This document shows positions 11,220 to 21,300 of a stretch of DNA of 64,000 nt, one piece after another. The stretch covers positions 1 through 64,000 of the forward strand of contig WNNJ02000616.1 in assembly GCA_012934845.2 (NCBI GenBank). The letters run 5' to 3'. The notes beneath the pieces are model-generated. The model was not told the DNA's origin, searched no databases, and was given only the letters and a program-made list of their open reading frames with translations. This DNA comes from Pomphorhynchus laevis (taxonomy: Eukaryota > Acanthocephala > Palaeacanthocephala > Echinorhynchida > Pomphorhynchidae). The position numbers were made by a program, and so were the translations under genes. Within the stretch, counting starts at the first letter, position 1. The number at the start of each line of letters is the position of its first letter.

Positions 11220-12290
11220 TGTTATTCCAATAATCCGTGATTACCTATGCTAGTAATAATGTCCGTAAGAATTGCTTAAACTGGCGTTCCCGGCTTATAA
11301 TGGATTTTTATTTAATTGTGTAAATGTATTTGTTAACAGTATGTTTTGTTGAATGTATTCCGAAGTATCAATTGCTACTATTTATTATTGTCAATTTATT
11401 ACATTAAACATTAATATATAGAATTGTGATACAACAATACATCAACCAAAATACTTTATCGTACATAAAGTATTTCATAAAGTATTATATTCTACTATAA
11501 AGGAAAATTTTCTAAAATCAATAATTCAATGAACACATTTCGGGAATTACTTGTAAAACAAATGATTTCGATGATTTTGAAAAAATGATCCAAGGGTTTA
11601 AAGCTTTGAATTTGGAAAATTATAATCTTTTAATTTAACCTTCAAAGTTTTAAATTTACCCAAAAACACAGCTTATTTGAAAATATTTTACTATTTAAAG
11701 TCATCTTGTAACATACGCAACATATTTTAATGTTAAGTTTTATGTTAACTTCTAATTACAAACATTTTGAATTATAGACTTTTAATGTTCATTGATAATT
11801 CGTAATTTTTATTTAAACTTTCTGTTGCCTATAGAAGCAACTATGTAGGATATACATCACAAGATATTCATAAGCGAGTTGTGACGAATATAGTGTAGAT
11901 TTACGTATTTATCAATTCCTTATGAATCATTCTGTTTAAAATAACAAATTTTATTTTAAAAATTTAAATAGTGAATTGATTTTTTGAATAATTTTTTGAA
12001 TTGTAAATTTTTTTAGATATTTTTTTAAGATTTAAATATTGTACCAAAAACAAATACCGAAACAACATTATTATTTTTTATTTTAATAATTTTATTTATT
12101 GTTCATTTCGATGTGCTTTTATTTTATAAAAGCACATGTTTTTATATAAAAGATAAAACGATCGCCAGCATTTTCTTTGAGCAAAGAAAATGATAATATT
12201 TTTAATGATAATAAAATTATTATTAAAAATAATAATTAAAAGTACTAGAAAAATTAAATAGAGTATAAAAATAGAATAGAAAAAATTATT
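11220..12290. other. No gene; AT-rich with two perfect hairpins
   Basis: No supported coding region. Two neighbouring perfect inverted repeats occur: TGTGCTTTTA with TAAAAGCACA (about 12111-12136) and CATTTTCTTT with AAAGAAAATG (12169-12178 and 12183-12192, four-base loop GAGC). They lie just downstream of the PLE relic that reads leftward from 12900, so they may belong to its 3' end. Confidence 0.5.
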
Positions 12291-12294
12291 TAAA

Positions 12295-12900
12295 CAAATG
12301 AATCGTTTACAACATCTTTACAAAATATTTAAAGTTACGTCAGGTTTATTATTAGGCATAATAAAATTGGAGTTTTTATGAATGTAATAAGCCTCAAGAA
12401 TTTTTCTATTTAAACAATTGGTTTCTTTTGCTAAAACAACAGTATTATTATAGTCAATATTGTGATCTAAATTTAAACTATGGTCTACAATAGTGCTACT
12501 TTGGCCATTTTGGAGTCTGCATTTGTGTTGTTTGAATCTAGTCTATAATGGCTGTCCTGTTTGACCCACATATATTTTAACGCATTCTAAACAAGAAATT
12601 TTATAGACAACTCCATCATTATCATGTTGGGGTTTCTTTTTCAAAATGTTCTGTAACTTCGGTATTTTACGATTATACAAAACAATATTTGATGTATTTA
12701 ATGTTTTATTGTTTGAAAAAAATCTTTTGAAATTAATATTGCAAAAATTATTTATAAATGGCAATCCAATGTATTTTTTTCTCGTTCTCGGCCAAAAACA
12801 ACATCTTTATCAGTTTTGGTACTTTTGTAGAAAACTTTTTAACGCTATAATTCAATCTAAAAATACAGCATTTTACAATATTTTATTTTACTTTATTCCT
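12295..12900 (-). mobile_element. Penelope-like GIY-YIG relic
   Basis: The minus strand encodes IGLPFINNFCNINFKRFF, then VVYKISCLECVKIYVGQTGQ (the GIY-YIG core with preceding Cys residues), followed by the helical remainder (KQHKCRLQNG, VDHSLNLDHNID, LNRKILEAYYIHKN). This is the C-terminal nuclease half of a PLE. A near-identical fragment lies at 26000-26480 on the plus strand. Both are broken. Confidence 0.8.
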
Positions 12901-13058
12901 CAGGCAACATCTACAATTATGAAACTGAAGCTTATTAGTTTCCGAAACACAGTTTAACACAATCAGATATACAATCAGATATTTAACACAATCCGATTGA
13001 ATTAAACTGTGCTCCGGGAGCTAATAAGCTTCAGTTTCATAATTGTTGATGTTGTCAA
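12895..13058. repeat. Long inverted repeat
   Basis: The arm at 12903-12960 (CAACATCTACAATTATGAAA, CTGAAGCTTATTAG, then CACAGTTTAA) is mirrored at about 12988-13056 with a few differences (GCTCCGGG replaces TTCCGAAA). The centre holds two ATACAATCAGATATTTAAC-like repeats. A third, direct copy of the right arm starts at about 13268. The arms are the outer end of the dispersed hairpin element described at 13103 and 16565. Confidence 0.8.
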
Positions 13059-13099
13059 AAATCGGAGTTCGATTACAAGTATAGCAGACTTTCTTATCA

Positions 13100-13172
13100 C
13101 TCCTAGACGAGCTGATGATAGCCGGCAGCACTCATCAGTATGGCGAACAACCATCAGTCGTTTCGGCTGCCT
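13100..13172 (-). ncRNA. Hammerhead-like hairpin unit (H1)
   Basis: Minus strand: GGCAGC then C, GAAA, ACGACTGATG, then CTGATGAG, GCTGCC, CATCAGCTCGT, then C and TAGGAGTGA. ACGA/TCGT plus CTGATG/CATCAG form a hairpin (one bulged C). GGCAGC/GCTGCC correspond to helix II, and TAGG with CCATA gives a weak helix I. The CTGATGA box lies in the hairpin loop; the GAAA box and the GTC site are at its base. See the findings for why this order is unusual. It is a homologue of 16565-16638. Confidence 0.5.
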
Positions 13173-13530
13173 TGTGATATATTAAATAGACATCTCCGAG
13201 AATTTGCTAACGTGGTAGCATGGACATTACCTCTTTAAACTAACCATATTAGTTTTTTAACCAATTTTAGATCTGACTGTGTTAAACTGTTCTCCGGGAG
13301 CCAATAAGCTTCAGTTTCATAATTGTAGATGTTGCCAAAAACCGGAGTTTGATTACAAGTAGATCAGACTTCCTTATCACTCCTAGACGAGCTGATGGTA
13401 GCGACAATTCAGCAACAACCTCTGCCTTGTGTTTAAGGATGGTCCGCACAGCAATTCGATCTGGTAAAGAGCGTAAGCCTCAGACAATTAAGCAAAGTGT
13501 CGGAAACGCCTTTATTCACAATGTCACACA

Positions 13531-13607
13531 GGCAACCGAAACGGCCAGTGAGTACTTCATTCTACCGATGAGTGTTTCCGTAAACTCATTGGTCGTCTAG
13601 AAGTGAC
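13531..13607 (+). ncRNA. Hammerhead-like hairpin in satellite unit 1
   Basis: GGCAAC, C, GAAA, arm ACGGCCAGTGAGT, box CCGATGAG, then arm ACTCATTGGTCGT, C, TAGAAGTGA. The 13-bp hairpin arms pair completely with two G-U pairs. The box has C in place of the canonical second base (CCGATGA), so this copy is probably not catalytic. Confidence 0.45.
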
Positions 13608-14256
13608 ATGGTGACTGAAAGTCGTGAATCACAGTCCAGTCTAAAAAGCAACACCATTTTGTATAAATGCCACATTTCGTAAGAAATCCTGGACCGTTGT
13701 CTACTCAGCACATCTATGCACTACTATTATACCTGCCGCATCCATTTAGGATCCAACGAGTGCAGCGACAATTCAGCAACAACCTCTGCATAGTGTTTAA
13801 GGATAGTCCGCACAGCAATTCGATCTGGTAAAGAGCGTAAGCCTCATACAATTAAGCAAAGTGTCGGAAACGCCTTTATTCAATGTCCCACAGGCAACCG
13901 AAACGGCCAGTGAGTACTTCATTCTACCGATGAGTGTTTCCGTAAACTTATTGGTCGTCTAGAAGTGACATGGTAAATGAAAGTCATGAATAAAAGTACA
14001 GTCAAACAAGCAACACCATTTTGTATAAATGCCGTATTTCGAAAGAAATCCTGGACCGTTGTCTACTCAGCACATTCGTGCATTACTATTATACCTGCCG
14101 TATCCATTTAGAATCCAACGAGTGCAGCGACAATTCAGCAACAACCTCTGCCTAGTGTTTAAGGATTGTCCGCACAGCAATTCGATCTGGTTAAGAGCGT
14201 AAGCCTCAGACAATTAAGCAAAGTGTCGGAAACGCCTTTATTCACAATGTCACACA

Positions 14257-14332
14257 GGCAACCGAAACGACCAGTGAGTACCTCATTCTACTGATGAGTG
14301 TTGTCGGGTACTTATTAATCGTCTAGAAGTGA
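14257..14332 (+). ncRNA. Hammerhead-like hairpin in satellite unit 3 (canonical box)
   Basis: GGCAAC (14257-14262), C, GAAA (14264-14267), arm ACGACCAGTGAGTAC, CTCATTCTA, box CTGATGAG (14291-14298), GTTGTC, arm GTACTTATTAATCGT, C (14123-type position, here 14323), then TAGAAGTGA. GGCAAC pairs GTTGTC (one G-U); CATTCTA pairs TAGAA(G)TG with one bulge. All invariant hammerhead boxes are present in this copy. Confidence 0.55.
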
Positions 14333-15039
14333 CATGGTGACTGAAAGTCGTGAATCAAAGTTCAGTTTACCGAGCAAAACCATTTTACATAAATGCCACA
14401 TTTCGTAAGAAATCCTGGACCGTTGTCTACTCAGCACATCTATGCACTACTATTATACATGCCGTATCCCTTAAGGATCCAACGAGTGCAGCGACAATTA
14501 AGTAACAGCCTCTGCCTAATGTATCCCTTAAAGATCCAACGAGTGCAGCGACAATTCAGTAACAACCTCTGCCTAGTGTTTAAGGATAGTCCGCACAGCA
14601 ATTCGATCTGGTAAAGAGCGTAAGCCTCAGACAATTAAGCAAAGTGTCGGAAACGCCTTTATTCACAATGTCCCACAGGCAACCGAAACGGCCAGTGAGT
14701 ACTTCATTCTACCGATGAGTGTTTCCGTAAACTTATTGGTCGTCTAGAAGTGACATGGTAAATGAAAGTCATGAATAAAAGTACAGTCAAACAAGCAACA
14801 CCATTTTGTATAAATGCCGTATTTCGAAAGAAATCCTGGACCGTTGTCTACTCAGCACATTCGTGCATTACTATTATACCTGCCGTATCCATTTAGGATC
14901 CAACGAGTGCAGCGACAATTCAGCAACAACCTCTGCCTAGTGTTTAAGGATGGTCCGCACAGCAATTCGATCTGGTAAAGAGCGTAAGCCTCAGTCAATT
15001 AAGCAGTGTCGGAAACGCCTTTATTCACAATGTCACACA

Positions 15040-15116
15040 GGCAACCGAAACGACCAATGAGTACTTTATCCTACTGGTGAGTATTGCCGGGTACTTATTG
15101 GTCGTCTAGAAGTGAC
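15040..15116 (+). ncRNA. Hammerhead-like hairpin in last satellite unit
   Basis: GGCAAC, C, GAAA, arm ACGACCAATGAGTAC, box CTGGTGAG, ATTGCC, arm GTACTTATTGGTCGT, C, TAGAAGTGAC. The 15-bp arms pair with one or two weak positions. The box carries G for the fourth-position A, so catalysis is doubtful, but the pairing is the cleanest in the array. Confidence 0.5.
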
Positions 15117-15129
15117 ATGGTGACTGAAT

Positions 15130-15495
15130 TAAATCAGCTAACTGAGTCTACGTATTGTTATATAATTATAAAATAAACAAAACATAATAATGCTAAATCA
15201 AAATTTAATAATTAAATAATAAAATTAATAATTGTTTTTAGATTTTCTATAATTTAAATCAAGTTAAAAAATAAAAATAAAAAATAAAATTTAAAATAAA
15301 CGTCATTTTTATGAATTGACTAATAAATAACAGGCGTTGTATCAGAATAAGAATTAGAGGTCATCAGGAGGAACTGCTATGCTATCAGGTTTCGGCCCCT
15401 AACTCCTCTACCCAACATAGCAGCGGGGCCAAATACATGCTAATGATGTATTTCCTCTGAAATAACTATCTAGTATCTTATTCTAATGCAAAGTA
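15130..15495 (-). repeat. PLE 3' flank with R1 module
   Basis: Downstream (minus sense) of the PLE ORF at 15498. It contains the R1 module (GGGGCCGAAAC, TAGCATAGCAG, TTCCTCCTGATGACC) and an AT-rich tail ending in the TCAGCTAACTGAGTCTACG motif at 15133-15153. The same block follows the plus-strand PLE at 33500-33935, so the module belongs to this PLE family's 3' end. Confidence 0.75.
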
Positions 15496-15497
15496 TA

Positions 15498-16324
15498 TTA
15501 TTTATTATTCATCCATAAAAATTTGCCACTTAAGAGTTTAAATTTATTCTTTATATTATTGTGTTGATTTATATATTTTACTATTTTCTGCTTGATGTTA
15601 TTTTTATAGTAACCTAGTTTAAAATATGTATCTATTAAATTATTTAAATGATTTTGAAGAAAGCCAATATCATTACAAATTGTTGCAATTCTTAAAATTT
15701 CATTATTTAATGTATTATATTTTATATTATATGGTATGCATGAATGCTCATGCAAAAATATGTTTCTTGTAAATTTAAATATGTCATCTTTACGATATAA
15801 ATTAATAGTAGTTTTAGTTAATGTTAATTTAATGTTCATATCTAGATATACACCTTCTTTATCATTAATATTGGTTTTGTTAAGAATAAGGCTTTCTGGA
15901 TAAATGTGCTCACTAATTGAATAAAAATTATTAGAATTAAATACACATATATCATCAATGTATCGAAACATATATTTCATATATTTATATTGTTTAGATT
16001 TAGTTTTTACACAGTTATGAACAAATTCATATTCTATAAAGCTTAAAAACAAGTCAGCTATAATTGGGCTACTATTACCACCCATTGGAACACCTTTTAC
16101 TTGTCTAAATATAGATGTCCCTACTTTAAATAATTTTGATTTATCAAAATATTTAAGGATTCTATTAATTCAATTTTATCCATATATTTATATTTATTTG
16201 ATGGTTTAATTTTTGTTAGATAGGCGTTATAATTATTATAACATATATATGTATATCTTTTTCCGAATATAAGATTAAGTCGTGAATATAAGACAAAGTC
16301 GTGAATCAAAGTCCAGTCAAACAA
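15498..16324 (-). mobile_element. Penelope-like RT, broken copy
   Basis: Two minus-strand frames (16324-16121 and 16085-15498) give the second half of a PLE RT: MGGNSSPIIADLFLSFIEYE (motif B region), MFRYIDDICVFN (catalytic YIDD), YLDMNIKL, LYRKDD, and EILRIATICND in the thumb. No GIY-YIG domain follows, unlike the relics at 287 and 12295, so this is another PLE lineage, possibly one with the nuclease at the N-terminus. Broken; close to the copy at 31200-33520. Confidence 0.8.
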
Positions 16325-16564
16325 GCTACACTATTTTGTATAAATGCGTATTTCGTAAAAAATCGTTGACCGTTGTCTACTTAGCAAATCCGTGCACTAT
16401 TATATTTTTAACAAAATATTTTTAACATAATTTGACAGAATATTTGATTGTGAGTTTGAATTAATTAATGAATTAATATATTATATTATAATATAATATA
16501 TTATATTATAATTATATAATTATATATATCACGGATGACTTGTGATATTTTTAATATATCACAA

Positions 16565-16638
16565 GGCAGCCGAAACGACTGATGGTAGTTCACCCTACTG
16601 ATGAGTGCTGCCTGCTAACATCAGCTCGTATAGGAGTG
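16565..16638 (+). ncRNA. Hammerhead-like hairpin unit (H2), best copy
   Basis: GGCAGC 16565-16570, C, GAAA 16572-16575, arm ACGACTGATG 16575-16584, CACCCTA 16591-16597, box CTGATGAG 16598-16605, T, GCTGCC 16607-16612, arm CATCAGCTCGT 16619-16629, A 16630, TAGGAGTG 16631-16638. Helix III: ACGA/TCGT plus CTGATG/CATCAG with one bulged C. Helix II: GGCAGC/GCTGCC, plus the C before GAAA with the G of GATGAG. Helix I: TAGG(A)GTG/CACCCTA with one bulged A. The cleavage-site triplet would be GTA. Confidence 0.55.
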
Positions 16639-16859
16639 ATCAGGAAGTCTGCTCTACTTGTAATCGAACTCCGGTTTTTGGCAATATCTATAATTATATA
16701 CATTGAGTTGAGAATCAGAGTGTGATAGTTAATAGAATAGTAATTCCACTATTCGAGTAATCGCTCGAATATGGATATATTAGTCTACTCGTAAAATACA
16801 AAATATTTCTTTATAATATTGCTTCAATTAAATTTGATCTAAGCTTTATTTTATAAAAT

Positions 16860-17875
16860 TGTAGTGCGTAAATATGTTATAGGTAGGAAGTTTGAATCCT
16901 TTCCAGTAGGCGTCCGACTTCATGAGGGTTGTCTTTTGTCTTCACTTTTGTTCCTTGTTTACATTGTCAAAATTACGAAACGGGTTGCTCTGTCGGATAT
17001 CAGTTTTCATTTCGATTCCATTAAAATACCATCTCTGCTTTTTGCAGATGATGTTGTTTTGTTGGTTTCTTTTCCTGAAGACTTACAATGTCGATTCGAT
17101 CTATTTACGATGGAATGACAAGCAGTAGGGATGTTGGTTAGTATCAGGACTGCATCTGTGTGTTCGTCTCGGATACATGTGCCAATGTTAAACAGGATTG
17201 GTAAACATTTTCTTCCTGGTATGGAAGATTTCAAGTATCTTGGGGTTTTGTTCTCGAAAAACGTCAGGAACATCAGGGAAATTGATAAGCGGATCTGTTT
17301 AGCTACCGCAGCAATGTTTTATTTGAACAGGTCTGTTGTGGTGAAGCGGGAGTTGAGTCTTCGGGCGAAGCTTTCGGTTTACCACGCAATCTTAGTTCCT
17401 ATCTTAACCTATATTTATGAGCTTTGGGTTATGACCTTAAGGATAATATATCGGATACATGAGAGCGAAATGAGGTTCCTTCGCGGTGTGGCCGGTCTTA
17501 GCCTTCGAGATAAGGTTAGGAATTCGGTCATCCAGAATGGTCTATGAGTTAAAGTCGTTGCTTCTCCACATCGAAGGAAGTCAGTTGAGGTGGCTAGACC
17601 ACGTTCTGAGGATGTCTAGGGATCACCTTCCTCGGAGTGTTTTCCAGGCCGGACTCTCTAGAAAGATATCTCGGTGCAGGTGGAAAGATCAAATCTCGAG
17701 ACTGGGCCTTGGTCTATCTATGTTGCCCATGATCGCGATGTCTGGAATAGTTTGGTTCGTACATTCCCTCCACGATTCGACACCCGGACCACTGGTTGAC
17801 AAGAAAAATCTTGTGTACTTTTATGTTTTTCTTGTCAAGAAATTGTTGTGGTGGAAACAATTTGATTAACAGTGT
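16860..17875 (+). mobile_element. Rex/Babar-like LINE, 3' part
   Basis: A 5'-truncated LINE covering the end of RT and the C-terminal domain. Landmarks: RLHEGCLLSSLLFLVYI (motif B), LLFADDVVLLV (motif C), EDFKYLGVLF, VKRELSLRAKLSVYHAILVP, ELWVMT, RFLRGVAGLSLRDKVRNSVI, then in another frame SLLLHIEGSQLRWLDHVLRM. These match the Rex/Babar group well known from fish. One in-frame TGA (at about 17116-17118) and one frameshift near 17500 are visible; otherwise the frame is well kept, so the copy is not very old. Confidence 0.8.
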
Positions 17876-18121
17876 TTGATAAAATAATTTTAAAACATTA
17901 AATTACAGATTTATTCGGTAAGCTTTTGAAATGTTATTATTCCTGGTTGATTTTCTAATCTTTATGAATATTATTCTGTAAATTATAAACTCGCAAGAAA
18001 GAGGAGATTTACATTCTTAGTATAAATTAAAAGCTCGAATTTTAATAAAGTATCCGACAAAGTAGCGCTATTAATGTAAAGTTAGTTTTAAAAGAACACA
18101 AACTAATATCGTCAATGTATA

Positions 18122-18127
18122 TTTATT
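18122..18127 (-). terminator. AATAAA poly-A signal overlapping the RBM22 stop
   Basis: AATAAA on the minus strand overlaps the TAA stop codon (18128-18126) by two bases, implying a very short 3' UTR if it is used. Confidence 0.5.
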
Positions 18128-18399
18128 ATAGCCATTGTGTTGGTGGGATATACATTGGTTCCAGAGGATCAAATGGCTCAATGTTTGTATCCAATGACGT
18201 GTATGAGCGCTGCGTGCTTTCCATTGACTTTGGTCGTCCCCAACGTATAACAGCTTTAAATCCTCTAATAACCATTCGATTGTATAAGGTTTGTGCAGCC
18301 CGTTCAGCAGATTCCCTGATTGTAAACGATACAAAACCACAGTTTTGCTTTGGAACCATAACGATATCTTGTATTTCACCAAATGAATACATCTGATCT
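18126..18399 (-). CDS. RBM22: RBM22 exon 5, rest of RRM and C-terminus
   Basis: Begins after CTTCCTTAG and completes the Arg codon; [30 protein letters not shown] and AVIRWGRP are RRM strands and helix 2. The tail is only about 35 residues, ending PPTQWL, with no proline-rich extension. Confidence 0.92.
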
Positions 18400-21300
18400 C
18401 TAAGGAAGATAAATGAAAAAGTTAGCAACTCAATAGACAAATAGTCGCATTTATAAATTAAAGTCTAAAATTAAAGTCTGTAAATTTTTAATTCATCGGT
18501 ATTTGCAACAGAAACACTTTTGTAAAATTAATTAAGTCAATAATTTGTATAAAAAACTATTTTTATTAATTCCCGTTAATATAATGCCAAAAATCATTTT
18601 CAATTTTGATTATTTTTCAAAAAATTAAAGACACTTTTATGTCATCCTAAAAAATTTAAATTTTCCTTAAGCTTTTTTGGTTGTTTTGTAGATTATGCAT
18701 AGCACCAAGACACGTACAATTAAAAATTTGATTTGTACCGGCAAATCAAATTTTTTAAATAAAAAACATTTATAAATTATTACATTTCAATAATGGATCT
18801 CATGGGTTAGAAAAAAATTAAAAAAGTAAACGAGGACACCATTATGTTTTAGAAAATAAACATTAAAAATATGTATCCAATAAATACTGTTAGAATAAAT
18901 AGTATTTATTCTATTTATAATAATAGAATAATAATTTAACTATTTATTAATAAATAGTATATCCAATTGTTTAAGAAACGTAATTGCTATGTTAAAGATG
19001 ATGTAAAGCAACAAATGTTATAAAAGCTGCAAAATTAAAAATGGATTATAAAAATTATAAAAAATTATGCAATTAATTATGCATTAATAATATATATAAA
19101 TAAAATAATTAAATTGATTATTAATTTTAAATCATTTGTGCTAAAATATAAAAATTAATATACAATAAAGTATATATTAAGTAATACATCATTAATAGTG
19201 TAATATTATATTAAATTAATTATACTTTAAATTAATTATTAATTTTATATCATTAGTGCTAAACAGCCAATTTTTAAATTGTCATAATTTTTAAATTTTT
19301 GAATTTTCAATTTTTAAATTGTCATATTTTTTATTTACTTGCACCAACTAAAATCAGTAATTGCTTCAAAATCACTTTCAACTAGCATTTGGTCCAAATG
19401 TATTCAGATATAAGTACTGAATGATATGATAACATCTATTTTTAACTATATTATATTACATTATATTATAATATACATAATATATTAATAATATCATATT
19501 ATATATTATACATTATATTCTATTATATAGATCTACATTATATAGTAGATATCAATGGGCTATATATAATATATTTAAAAAACCGCATATGGTAAATCGA
19601 AAGGGCTTTTCTCATACGAGACATTTAAATGGACAACATGTAATAGATCTGAAGGGGCCACTGAAAAATTAAAGATATAAAAATACAAAAGATAAAATAT
19701 ACAATAAAATATGTAATGCAAACGAACGATATAACGGTCGATCCAACGAACGATCCAACCAATGATCCAACGAACGACGATTTATTTTATCTTTAAAGTG
19801 GCTTTCTCATGTGAGTCATTCTAATGGGCAACATGTAATATATCTCAAGGGGCTACAAATTATAAATTTAAGGCACCTAGATATGATAATGTAGATCAGG
19901 GGAAGGTCTACAATAGGAATTTTAGGTGATTCAAAATAAAAATTGTTAAGAACAAATGAACTAATTTCAATTTATGTGTGTATTTGCGTTTCATTGATTG
20001 AAACATTTAAGAACCAAATTCTAATTAAAGGAAGCTAAATTAGTTTAGATTACAAAAATACCAAATTAAATTAATTTAAATTGCAGAAATTCTAAATTTA
20101 GAAAAATTTTGAGATTAAATAAATCCGTTAAATGAATTTAATTTGTAGTCTTCAGCGACTTCTAAAAAGCAGGCGGCGTTTCCGCGCTGCACTGATCGAC
20201 AAAAGTAATCACTGAAGTAATAAATTATTGGTTAACAAAGAGAGCAAATCTATAACTGATCCGGAAATCTTGTACTGATTATATTTCATTTCCGCGCTGA
20301 ATTACCGCACTGATTAGTTGCATCAACCAGCTCAAAGCATGTATGTTTCCCGTTGTCCGCGACAGTCGTTTTCCAATGGCAGCGATGGCCGACTGTGCGT
20401 TCTGGCCGACGGCGACATGCACAAAATGGAAAATGTTAGAATCAAAGTGCCTGCACTTGAGGCCCTTTCCGTCTTGTGCGTGACGAGTGACAAAGCCACC
20501 GGAATACACAGCATGAGCCAAATGAATGGTCGCAAGGGTGTTCATACATGTGAAGTCACATACCAGATTTCGGCAGCCTTTCCGTAGCAACAATGTAGCG
20601 CCATCTGGTCGTTTTCCTTTATCTCGCATAAAGACTGTAAGCTCTAACCTTGACGGCAATCCAAAAGTTTGAAGGGCCATCTTCAGGATCTGATTAACTG
20701 CTATGGGGCGTAAGTGGCGAGCATTCGATCTGCAGCAGTCCAACGCATGTGAGATGTTCCGCTCGATTGTTTGATCTCAAGCGGATTTGAAAGACTGGCT
20801 GTAGTATACTCCCAGTATCTGTGCGACAGCAATCGATTGCGATTGGTCGTAGAGCCTCGTATCCACTGACGTGATAGGCACAGCTTTAAAGAATGCGCTC
20901 GACTATTTCAAGACAACGGTCAGCAGTCACCTTCGTGCCTACGGAGTTCCAGATCCATCCAGTAAGCGTTTGTAGTGCATCCCATAGAGCTTATCCGTCC
21001 ATTGTTTCTGAAATGTTTTATCCAATTGAAAGTCTAAGCTGATCACCACCGAAGGGTTGCATCGGCGCAGTCACGATCGTGAAACGCGATGTTGCGACTA
21101 AGCTCACGGGGAAGCATATGTCTAACCAAGTTATGTATACCACTTTTTTAAGCGACGAATGTGGGGATGACGTCTCGAAAGAATGTCGAATGCCGAAACC
21201 GCCAAAACGAATTGGTAACGTCGTTTGCTGCCACGCGTGATCAAAAAGAGGGATGCACAATATTTTAGTTAGTTGATGTCTCACAACGTCATCGAAGGTC

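Larger units (their letters stand above)
13395..15130 (+). repeat. Satellite array, unit about 361 bp, about five copies
   Basis: The landmark CTGGACCGTTGTCTACTCAG recurs near 13689, 14050, 14415 and 14836 (spacings about 361, 365 and 421; the long spacing contains an internal duplication of about 60 bp around 14468-14580). Each unit also has AGTGTCGGAAACGCC, the hammerhead-like hairpin, and AAGTGACATGG. The first unit is joined at about 13400 to a truncated copy of the dispersed hairpin element. A single diverged half-unit reappears at about 16275-16400, on the far side of the PLE. Confidence 0.9.

Noticed and set aside
13395-15130. CRISPR-like array
   Set aside because: Units of about 361 bp repeat in full, with no unique spacers between short repeats; eukaryotic setting.
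16598-16680. Canonical-order hammerhead downstream of CTGATGAG in H2
   Set aside because: No GAAA with a matching helix II follows within a reasonable distance; the only matching GAAA is upstream.
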